A stretch of DNA of 5,406 nt, from contig JAPJOW010000263.1 in NCBI GenBank assembly GCA_030826005.1, positions 1-5,406 on the forward strand, written 5' to 3'. This DNA is from Aliterella sp. RAGGC_92. GTDB lineage: Bacteria > Cyanobacteriota > Cyanobacteriia > Cyanobacteriales > Chroococcidiopsidaceae. Below the pieces are notes generated by a model, which ran no database searches, had not been told where the DNA came from, and saw only the letters and a list, made by a program, of their open reading frames with translations. Below, one piece after another: positions 1 through 5,406 of the stretch; within the stretch, counting starts at the first letter, position 1, and every line of letters starts with the position of its first letter. Both the position numbers and the translations under genes were made by a program.

Positions 1-33
1 ATTGGAATACACATCAACATATATTAAATAATT

Positions 34-39
34 TATAAT
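34..39 (+). promoter_or_regulatory. Possible -10 promoter element upstream of the PqqD/HlyD gene
   Basis: A perfect TATAAT hexamer lies 19 bases before the ATG of the first gene. Transcription from it would begin near position 46 and leave a leader of only about a dozen bases. I see no -35 hexamer at the usual 16-18 base spacing; the best TTGACA-like match (TTGGAA at 2-7) is too far away. The surrounding sequence is very AT-rich, so a chance match is quite possible. The real promoter could also lie upstream of the window. Confidence 0.3.
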
Positions 40-58
40 TTTTAAGCTTATTAGTAAT

Positions 59-2593
59 ATGTATACTTCCCCAACAACTTGCTTCCGACAAGATTTAATT
101 ATTACTTGTGTTACAAACAATTCAACCAAACAGTATGTAGTTAAAAATCCTACAAATGGCTCAACTTTTGAATTTGGGGAAGAAGAATATTTTTTATGCG
201 AGTCTATAAATGGAACGTCAACACCATCTCAGATTGTCGCAGCTTTTAAAAGTCGTTTCGATCTAGCAATTACAGAAGCAGACTTACAAGATTTTTTGGC
301 TCAAATACAAGATTATGGGCTACTAGAGCCTTGTCCTACAGGTATTGTAGAAAATAAAGACTCCCTACCTCTAACGTTACTAAATACATCTAATAAGTTG
401 GATGAAAATGAGCGGCATAAATCCAAACAAAAAGCAAAAACTTATATTTGGCTGTTACCAAATGCAGCTAAAGTATTTCACTTTATAGCAACAGCGTTTA
501 AACCATTTAACCTGTTATTTCAATGTTTAACGTGGGCATTAATTCCAGGTTTAATTATTGCTTTATTTACTTTAATTAATAACCAAGATATTTTTTGGGA
601 CGATCTTCGTTATATCATGACCGGAGGAATACCCTTTTTATTACATTTTTTATTAAATATTACCCTGATAAGTTTAGTTGTAAAAACGGCACAATGTGTT
701 GTATTTGCAGCTTGTGGAGGAGAAGTTGAAAAGTTTGGTTTGACTTTAACAATGGGGTTTCACCCCCGTTTTTATGTAGACAGAACTGAAATGTTTCAGC
801 TATCAAAACAAAAGCAAATTTGGACTTTTGCCACACCTTTATTATTCCGCCTAGGAATTATGGTGCTTGGAGTTTTAGTTTGGTATTTTACTGGGAGAAC
901 AAAAACTGCTTTAGGAACAAGTGCTATTTTACTTGCTCATTCGGCATTTTTTGAGTTTTTATTTGATAGTAGCCCGCTATTACCTACCGATGGTTACTAT
1001 TTGCTAGTTACCGTATTAAATTTACCACCAACATACATTAAACGAGTTTACAAAGCTTGGGACATGATTTTGAGTCGTCGTCCATTACCAAAGTCTTTAT
1101 CTGCGAAAGAGAAGCTGTTTTTAGGCTTAATTGGTTTTTTATCGATAGGTTTTTATTGGGGATTTTTCTTTTTAATTATTCATTTGTGGACTGATGGATT
1201 AGCCGAGACATTTACTAGAATTTTTGGTAGAGGTACAGATGTAATAATCTTGGGCATTTTAACTACATTGGCTTTACTCAAGCCCGTACAAAAGCAATTA
1301 AAAAAATGGGATTCTAATAGAAAGCTTGACTCAGTTTCTGTGGAAAAAACTGCAATCAATGTAAATAGATTTAAGCTAAAACATTTGCAAAAACCTATTG
1401 TATTTTTTGTATTAGCAATCGTGCTTTTATTACCTTACCCGTACCGTCCTGGTGGAGACATTCAATTATTACCGCCAACCCAACAAAATATTCAGGCTCA
1501 AGTTGATGGAAAAATCACAAAAGTTTTTTTTAAAGGTGGAGATGGTCAGTGGATAAAGCAAAATAATGTAATTGCTAATATGGAATCTGTAGATATTGAA
1601 AATGAAGTTGAAGTTCTCAAAGAATCAATTAAAAAACAGCAGGCTGATTTAGCTTCACAGCAAGCAAATTTAAGTAAGTTAATCGCAATTCCTCGACCGG
1701 AAGATGTAGCCGTAGCCAAACAAAAAGTAGAAGTAGCTAAACAACAAGTAGAAGTAGCCAAGCAACAAATAGAAGTGGCTAAAGGGCAAGTAGTTACAGC
1801 TACCAATAAGTCAGAGTTTAGCGCGCGCGAAGCAGCACGTTTTAAAGCATTATATCAACAAGGTGCTTATTCCTTACAACAATATGAAAATGCCGAAAAA
1901 CAAAACGAACTAGACCGTAATGAAATAGTTGAAAAGCAGCAGAGTGTAATAGAATTTCAACAAAACTTAGAAGTTAAAAAACAAAGTTTGATAGAAGCGC
2001 AATCAAACTTAGCTGTAGTATTAAGTGGTTCTCATCCTCAAGATATTAACGCCGCCCGCAAGCAAGTAGAAGCAGCGCAAGCAGAAGTTCAGCGTTTAAA
2101 ACAACAATTAAAATATAATGAAAATCAAGTTAAACGTACTGCTTTATTGATGCCAATTGATGGGCGTTTGATTACTCCCTACTTAGAACAAAAAGTAGGC
2201 ACTTATCTCAAGCAAGGCGATACATTTGCAATTGTGGAAGATGACCGACATATTAGTGGAGAGTTACAAATTCCAGAGTACAGCACTGGAGACTTTAGCT
2301 TAAACGGTCAAGTTGAAATTAAGCTGTTATCTTATCCAGATAAACCATTAATAGGCAAAGTTACCTCTATTCAGCCAAACGCTGTTTCTGATTCTACAAA
2401 TAACACAGAAAGCAATCCTGACCGAGAGCGGATTATAAATGTGATTGTCGATATTCCCAATACAGATAAAAATTTAAAAGCAGGAATGACGGGCTATGCA
2501 AAAATAGAAGGGAAAACTCTACCTGTAATTGTAGCTTTCACTCGTCCTATTGTTCGCTTTGTACAGGTTGAAGTTTGGTCGTGGCTACCTTAA
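59..2593 (+). CDS. PqqD-like / inactive M50-type membrane domain / HlyD-type adaptor fusion protein (putative peptide export component)
   Basis: The 844-residue product has three parts. Residues about 8-92 resemble PqqD-like domains (FxFGEEEYF, then a helical segment ending in DYGLLE), a fold that in RiPP pathways binds leader peptides. Residues about 150-461 hold some six or seven hydrophobic segments and match the M50-type domain of 'putative peptide zinc metalloprotease' proteins: HPRFYVD at 235-241 and SPLLPTDGYY at 305-314. Where HExxH is expected the sequence reads VKTAQ (208-212), so zinc catalysis is probably lost. Residues about 475-510 and 692-730 form the two halves of a lipoyl/barrel-sandwich domain flanking a long Gln/Lys/Glu-rich coiled coil (about 512-690), with a beta-barrel at about 731-815, as in HlyD membrane-fusion proteins. 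An in-frame TAA at 29-31 and no other upstream ATG support this start. It is first of three tightly spaced genes. The likely role is the inner-membrane/periplasmic adaptor of a peptide exporter; the substrate and partner ABC transporter are not visible. Confidence 0.85.
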   Translation: MYTSPTTCFRQDLIITCVTNNSTKQYVVKNPTNGSTFEFGEEEYFLCESINGTSTPSQIVAAFKSRFDLAITEADLQDFLAQIQDYGLLEPCPTGIVENKDSLPLTLLNTSNKLDENERHKSKQKAKTYIWLLPNAAKVFHFIATAFKPFNLLFQCLTWALIPGLIIALFTLINNQDIFWDDLRYIMTGGIPFLLHFLLNITLISLVVKTAQCVVFAACGGEVEKFGLTLTMGFHPRFYVDRTEMFQLSKQKQIWTFATPLLFRLGIMVLGVLVWYFTGRTKTALGTSAILLAHSAFFEFLFDSSPLLPTDGYYLLVTVLNLPPTYIKRVYKAWDMILSRRPLPKSLSAKEKLFLGLIGFLSIGFYWGFFFLIIHLWTDGLAETFTRIFGRGTDVIILGILTTLALLKPVQKQLKKWDSNRKLDSVSVEKTAINVNRFKLKHLQKPIVFFVLAIVLLLPYPYRPGGDIQLLPPTQQNIQAQVDGKITKVFFKGGDGQWIKQNNVIANMESVDIENEVEVLKESIKKQQADLASQQANLSKLIAIPRPEDVAVAKQKVEVAKQQVEVAKQQIEVAKGQVVTATNKSEFSAREAARFKALYQQGAYSLQQYENAEKQNELDRNEIVEKQQSVIEFQQNLEVKKQSLIEAQSNLAVVLSGSHPQDINAARKQVEAAQAEVQRLKQQLKYNENQVKRTALLMPIDGRLITPYLEQKVGTYLKQGDTFAIVEDDRHISGELQIPEYSTGDFSLNGQVEIKLLSYPDKPLIGKVTSIQPNAVSDSTNNTESNPDRERIINVIVDIPNTDKNLKAGMTGYAKIEGKTLPVIVAFTRPIVRFVQVEVWSWLP
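1712..1795 (+). repeat. Four 21-bp tandem repeats encoding heptads of the HlyD coiled coil
   Basis: Four consecutive 21-base units encode VAKQKVE, VAKQQVE, VAKQQIE and VAKGQVV (residues 552-579). The copies differ by scattered substitutions, many silent. The unit is exactly one coiled-coil heptad, so gain or loss of a copy would lengthen or shorten the periplasmic hairpin by two helical turns without breaking the frame or register. The repeat lies inside the adaptor gene and is coding. Confidence 0.85.
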
Positions 2594-2606
2594 GTAATAT
2601 TAAAGT

Positions 2607-4088
2607 ATGTATATGCGATCGCTTTATAGAGATTTATCAGGAGCTTATTTGGCAAATACCTATCTACCAAAAGCTTACATAGCTACAGCAAAATTATCTC
2701 AAGCCAATTTAAGTGAAGCAAATTTCTTTCAGGCTATTTTAAGCTGGGGAGATTTGAGCAATGCCAATTTATGTGGGGCTAATCTTAGCCAAACAAATTT
2801 ACTAGAAGCAAATTTAAGTGGCGCAAATCTAAGTGCAGCAAATCTAAGTGCAGCAAATTTACTAGAAGCAAACTTAAGTGGCGCAAATCTAAGTGGAGCA
2901 AACTTAGTAGGTGCGTACCTAAGAGAAGCAAACCTAAGCAAAGCAAACTTAGTAGGTGCGGATTTGAGCAATGCAGAAATAGAAAGCGCAGTTATCACTG
3001 GCGCAATTTATAGCGAAAGTACCAAGTTTCCCGCAAACTTTGACCCCCAAAGCAAAGGTGCGTACCTCATCGCCGCCAACGCCAATATTCAAAACGCGGA
3101 TATTCGCAACTTAGATTTAAGCAGCCTTCAAGAGCTAGAAAGCGCAGTTATCACTGGTGCAATTTACAGCGAAAGTACCAAGTTTCCCGCAAACTTTGAC
3201 CCCCAAAGCAAAGGTGCGTACCTCATCGCCGCCCGCAGCTACCTTGTAGGAGCAAATTTAAGCCAAGCCAACCTCAATAGCGCCAACTTACAACAAGCAA
3301 ATTTACGCAGTGCTAACTTGCTTCAAGCTAACTTACGCCAAGCTAACTTAAGTCAAACTAACTTGCTCCAAGCCAACTTACGCCAAGCTAACTTACGCCA
3401 AGCCAATCTAGAAGGCGCAATTTATAACGCCCAAACTCAGTTACCAGACCAGTTGGATATGACTAAAACTGGCGCTCACCTCATCGCTGCTGGGGCGCAA
3501 CTAGCGCATATTGACTTATCAGGGCTGGATTTGAGCGCTCTCAATCTACACTCGGTCAATTTGACGGGTGCTAATTTAGCTGGAGCTAATTTTCGTTCTA
3601 CTAACCTAAAAAAAGCTCATCTTACTGATGCCAATTTAACTCAAGCTAATCTCCAGTTTGCTGATTTGAGAGCGGCTAATCTCAGCAATGCTAATCTCAG
3701 TCGTGCCAATTTAACTAAAGCGCTCTATAACTTACAAACTCAGTTTCCTGACGATTTTGATGTTGCAAGTAGTGGTGCTTATTTGATTGCTCCTGGTGCA
3801 ATTTTGATTAGCGCTTGTCTTCAATTGACTCAATTAGGCGGTGCGAATTTAAGCCAAGCAAACTTAGGCGGTGCGAATCTTCAATCTGCTTCGCTCCAAT
3901 TTGCTAATTTAGCTTCTGCCAATTTAACAGGAGCTAATTTAGTTGAGTTAGATTTAACAGGAGCAAATCTTAAAGGAGCAGATTTAACCAAAGCAAATTT
4001 AACGAAAGCAAATTTGACGGGTGTAAACTTAAAACAAGTAATTTTAAATCAAACAATCATGCCTGACGGTACGGTATATAGCTCCTAA
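2607..4088 (+). CDS. Multi-segment pentapeptide-repeat protein
   Basis: The 493-residue product is dominated by A(N/D)Lxx pentapeptides, which fold into a right-handed quadrilateral beta-helix with four repeats (20 residues) per coil. The repeats run in several segments (about 9-132, 158-184, 210-270, 296-371 and 397-478). Four copies of a linker beginning A(I/L)Y, with a (F/L)P..(F/L)D core and ending GA(Y/H)LIA, separate them at 133-157, 185-209, 271-295 and 372-396. The C-terminus has TIMPDGT, common at the ends of cyanobacterial pentapeptide proteins. No signal peptide or membrane segment is evident, so it is probably cytoplasmic. The start is 13 bases after the upstream stop; an in-frame ATG at 2613 is an alternative. 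No Shine-Dalgarno is visible. Function is unknown: some smaller family members (Qnr, MfpA, McbG) protect gyrase, but most cyanobacterial ones have no assigned role. The middle of the gene looks more GC-rich than its neighbours. Confidence 0.93.
   Translation: MYMRSLYRDLSGAYLANTYLPKAYIATAKLSQANLSEANFFQAILSWGDLSNANLCGANLSQTNLLEANLSGANLSAANLSAANLLEANLSGANLSGANLVGAYLREANLSKANLVGADLSNAEIESAVITGAIYSESTKFPANFDPQSKGAYLIAANANIQNADIRNLDLSSLQELESAVITGAIYSESTKFPANFDPQSKGAYLIAARSYLVGANLSQANLNSANLQQANLRSANLLQANLRQANLSQTNLLQANLRQANLRQANLEGAIYNAQTQLPDQLDMTKTGAHLIAAGAQLAHIDLSGLDLSALNLHSVNLTGANLAGANFRSTNLKKAHLTDANLTQANLQFADLRAANLSNANLSRANLTKALYNLQTQFPDDFDVASSGAYLIAPGAILISACLQLTQLGGANLSQANLGGANLQSASLQFANLASANLTGANLVELDLTGANLKGADLTKANLTKANLTGVNLKQVILNQTIMPDGTVYSS
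2615..2622. repeat. HIP1 octamer GCGATCGC
   Basis: This palindromic octamer is the HIP1 word, highly over-represented in many cyanobacterial genomes. It spans codons 3-6 of the pentapeptide-repeat gene and is the only copy I found in the window. It supports a cyanobacterial origin but says little about gene function. Confidence 0.9.
2794..2900 (+). repeat. 60-bp tandem duplication in the pentapeptide gene (one beta-helix coil)
   Basis: Positions 2794-2840 and 2854-2900 match at 45 of 47 bases with an offset of exactly 60 bases. Sixty bases encode 20 residues, which is four pentapeptides or one full coil of the predicted beta-helix. The copies correspond to residues about 63-78 and 83-98. The near-identity at DNA level points to a fairly recent slip or unequal crossover that added one whole coil. 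Confidence 0.8.
2980..3077 (+). repeat. Copy 1 of a 98-bp internal direct repeat
   Basis: This segment matches 3136-3233 at 96 of 98 bases, offset by 156 bases (52 codons). The two differences (C/T at 3002 versus 3158 and T/C at 3011 versus 3167) are both silent. It encodes the last repeats before the first linker and the whole of that linker (residues about 125-157). Confidence 0.92.
3136..3233 (+). repeat. Copy 2 of the 98-bp internal direct repeat
   Basis: This is the second copy of the 2980-3077 segment, encoding residues about 177-209 including the second linker. The 58 bases between the copies (3078-3135) encode a short, irregular pentapeptide stretch. The sharp ends of the identity and the purely silent changes suggest recent duplication or gene conversion within the gene. 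Confidence 0.92.
3313..3395 (+). repeat. 45-bp tandem repeat in the pentapeptide gene
   Basis: Positions 3313-3350 and 3358-3395 match at 36 of 38 bases with a 45-base offset, equal to three pentapeptides. Each copy encodes NLLQANLRQANL. The two differences are C/T changes and are silent. Unlike the 60-bp duplication, this unit is three quarters of a coil, so it would rotate the following faces by one side of the helix. Confidence 0.75.
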
Positions 4089-4099
4089 CAGTAAAACTT

Positions 4100-4414
4100 A
4101 TGAACGAACAAGAAAATGAAGCTTTGTCTAACTTGCCCATAGAAGAAAGCTCGGTTAGCCAAAACTTGCCAAGTCAAACGCAAAAAAATATTGAAGATGA
4201 GCCTGCTATGAGGGGTACGTTAATTGATTTTCTTGACCATATCCAAGGTGGCTTTCAATCACCAGCAGAATCAGTTAAATCTTCAAGTACTACAGAGGAA
4301 ATACAGGAGCAACAAGCGCAACTGAAATATCGCCGTGCTTGGTTGCAAGCAATTCTTCATGAAACCGATAGAGAACTTGAAATAATTACTCAAATAATTG
4401 AGTCTAAAGAATAG
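4100..4414 (+). CDS. Small acidic hypothetical protein with a double-glycine-like motif
   Basis: I do not recognise this 104-residue protein. Residues 1-37 are polar, rich in Glu, Ser, Asn and Gln, and probably disordered. Residues 38-51 read RGTLIDFLDHIQGG, which fits the pattern of a double-glycine leader (Leu at -7, Ile at -4, Gly-Gly at 50-51), though the Glu usual at -8 is Phe. Residues 52-65 are Ser/Thr-rich, and 66-103 look like a charged amphipathic helix or coiled coil. There is no cysteine, signal peptide or membrane segment. The gene starts 11 bases after the pentapeptide-repeat stop, has no clear Shine-Dalgarno, and ends 34 bases before the terminator hairpin, so it is probably the last gene of the operon. 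An internal ATG at 4208 (Met37) would give a 68-residue form with a 15-residue leader. It may be an exported peptide precursor or simply a small cytoplasmic accessory protein. The reading frame is well supported by context; the function is not. Confidence 0.75.
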   Translation: MNEQENEALSNLPIEESSVSQNLPSQTQKNIEDEPAMRGTLIDFLDHIQGGFQSPAESVKSSSTTEEIQEQQAQLKYRRAWLQAILHETDRELEIITQIIESKE

Positions 4415-4448
4415 TTTAAATTTAACTTAGAGTTGAACTAACAAAAAT

Positions 4449-4477
4449 TAGAAAGTAGTTAATATAACTACTTTCTA
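4449..4477 (+). terminator. Intrinsic-type terminator hairpin after the three-gene operon
   Basis: A perfect 13-bp inverted repeat (4449-4461 with 4465-4477) surrounds a three-base ATA loop. It is followed by T-rich sequence (CTTTTATACATTTTATTTTT). The stem is AT-rich, so it is weaker than a classic GC-rich terminator, and the T run is interrupted. It lies 34 bases after the small gene's stop and 29 bases before the oxygenase ATG. This suggests that the first three genes end here and that the oxygenase is expressed separately or by readthrough. Confidence 0.72.
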
Positions 4478-4506
4478 CTTTTATACATTTTATTTTTGTT
4501 TAATTT

Positions 4507-5406
4507 ATGAAACCTTTAATAACACCAACCTATTATTCAAGTAAAGAAAACTTTGAACGAGAACAAGTTGTTTTGGGTCAGCAAATGTGGAATTTTGCTG
4601 GATTTGCAACGAATTTAAAACACCATAATGACTATATCTGTAAAGAGATAGGAGGTAAGTCAGTAGTTATTCAAAACTTTCACGGCGAATTAAGAGCATT
4701 TCATAATGTTTGCTCTCACCGTTTTAGCCGGATTCGTACTAATAATCAAGGGAATGGTACTTTACAGTGTCCTTATCATGCTTGGGTATATAACAGCGAT
4801 GGTGTACCTGTAGGTATTCCTCATCCCCAGGAGTTTTGCGGAATGTCTGACAAACTTAAAGAGTCTTTGAAGTTAGAAAGATGGCTAGTAGAAAAATGTG
4901 GTGTATTTGTATTTGTTAAAAGACTGGATGATGGGATAAGCCTTCAAGAGCATTTAGGAGAATTTTACGAGTCGTTATTAGAGTTTTCAAGAGCAATTGG
5001 CAAACCTGTAGCACGACAGGAAATAACAATTAATGCTAACTGGAAAGTTGTAGTAGAAAACTCTTTAGAAAGCTATCATATTTGGTCGGTGCATCCAAAT
5101 TCTTTAGGAAAATATGGGGCTGTTGAAGAAGATTATTTATTGTATAAGCTTCATTCTATTTATAAAAGCAAGCCAAAAAAAGTTGATTTGAAATGGAATA
5201 AGTTTTTAAAAAGTGTAGAAAACCGTAGTTTAAAAATAGAGGGGTATCAACATTATCTAGTTTTTCCCATGCTAACTTTAGCTACATTTTCGGGAATGTC
5301 TTTAACTGTCCACGCAATCAATCCATTAAATGCTACGAGAACTCAAGTTACTAACTATACTTTTATGGGAAAGTTAAATGATGAAAGACTAGAAGAAACT
5401 TTATTT
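4507..5406 (+). CDS. Rieske non-heme iron oxygenase, alpha subunit (3' end outside window)
   Basis: The reading frame is open from ATG 4507 to the window end, giving 300 residues of a protein whose family is usually about 350-450 long. Residues 69-91 contain the Rieske [2Fe-2S] ligand pattern: C69-S-H71, a 16-residue gap, then C88-P-Y-H91. Residues 179-197 carry the mononuclear iron motif: NWK at 178-180, then E185, E189, Y191, H192 and H197. Here E189 takes the place of the acidic residue, usually Asp, that links the two metal centres in the trimer. The third iron ligand, a later Asp or Glu, lies beyond the window. The N-terminus (TYYSSKENFEREQ, then MWNFAG) fits the family start, which supports this ATG. 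The usual HGW after the last Rieske ligand is HAW. Such enzymes use electrons from a reductase to hydroxylate or demethylate substrates in the cytoplasm. The substrate cannot be read from the sequence; the group includes aromatic, choline, betaine and carnitine oxygenases. It is separated from the upstream operon by a terminator. Confidence 0.93.
   Translation, partial: MKPLITPTYYSSKENFEREQVVLGQQMWNFAGFATNLKHHNDYICKEIGGKSVVIQNFHGELRAFHNVCSHRFSRIRTNNQGNGTLQCPYHAWVYNSDGVPVGIPHPQEFCGMSDKLKESLKLERWLVEKCGVFVFVKRLDDGISLQEHLGEFYESLLEFSRAIGKPVARQEITINANWKVVVENSLESYHIWSVHPNSLGKYGAVEEDYLLYKLHSIYKSKPKKVDLKWNKFLKSVENRSLKIEGYQHYLVFPMLTLATFSGMSLTVHAINPLNATRTQVTNYTFMGKLNDERLEETLF

Noticed and set aside
2..7. 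TTGGAA as a -35 box for the TATAAT at 34-39
   Set aside because: The spacing is 26 bases, far from the usual 16-18, and only four of six bases match the consensus.
1546..1806. 86-codon open frame on the minus strand
   Set aside because: It lies inside the coiled-coil part of the adaptor gene. Its repetitive Cys/Leu/Ala/Thr-rich translation is the reverse shadow of the 21-bp heptad repeats. No independent start signal is seen.
59..2593. Active site-2-type zinc protease
   Set aside because: The expected HExxH is replaced by VKTAQ, and no other HExxH occurs in the 844 residues.
2729..2998. 89-codon open frame on the minus strand
   Set aside because: It is the mirror of the pentapeptide repeats: its Lys-Phe-Ala/Leu-Arg-Phe-Ala pattern repeats every five residues because the + strand does. 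It is not a separate gene.
2640..4060. Regularly spaced short repeats that could suggest a CRISPR array or non-coding satellite
   Set aside because: The repeats have a 15-base period, stay in one reading frame, and encode A(N/D)Lxx throughout. There are no unique spacers of equal length between identical repeats.
2607..4088. Assignment as a Qnr/MfpA-type gyrase-protection protein
   Set aside because: Those proteins are about 180-220 residues with a continuous helix and a dimerising C-terminus. This protein is more than twice as long and broken by four linkers, so a resistance call is not supported.
4420..4436. Short imperfect inverted repeat just after the small gene
   Set aside because: It has only about six pairs including a G-U and no following T run. 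The 13-bp stem at 4449-4477 is a much better terminator.

Overview
The window looks like cyanobacterial chromosome. It is AT-rich, carries one GCGATCGC octamer (the HIP1 word over-represented in many cyanobacterial genomes), and encodes a long A(N/D)Lxx pentapeptide-repeat protein with the C-terminal MPDGT motif typical of cyanobacterial members of that family. The genus cannot be fixed from this sequence. All genes lie on the + strand and none has a convincing Shine-Dalgarno sequence.

Layout. 1-58: a short AT-rich leader with a perfect TATAAT hexamer. 59-2593: a large inner-membrane protein that fuses a PqqD-like domain, a membrane domain of the M50 metalloprotease type whose zinc site appears lost, and a HlyD-type periplasmic adaptor with a long coiled coil. 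2607-4088: a 493-residue pentapeptide-repeat protein built from several beta-helix segments separated by four copies of one non-pentapeptide linker. Its DNA carries fresh internal duplications. 4100-4414: an unrecognised acidic protein of 104 residues with a sequence resembling a double-glycine leader (L-7, I-4, G-2, G-1) in the middle and a charged helical C-terminal half. 4449-4477: a 13-bp hairpin followed by T-rich sequence, a likely terminator. 4507-5406: the first 300 residues of a Rieske non-heme iron oxygenase alpha subunit, cut by the window end.

The first three genes are separated by only 13 and 11 bases and end at the hairpin, so they are probably one operon. The first gene looks like the adaptor half of a peptide export system. 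Its PqqD-like domain belongs to a fold that binds leader peptides, and the small third gene is the only candidate for an exported peptide in view. The Rieske oxygenase comes after the terminator and may be a separate unit or a tailoring enzyme of the same system. A peptide-export or modification system is therefore a reasonable hypothesis. It is not proven here, because no ABC exporter, C39 peptidase or recognisable modification enzyme other than the oxygenase lies within the window.
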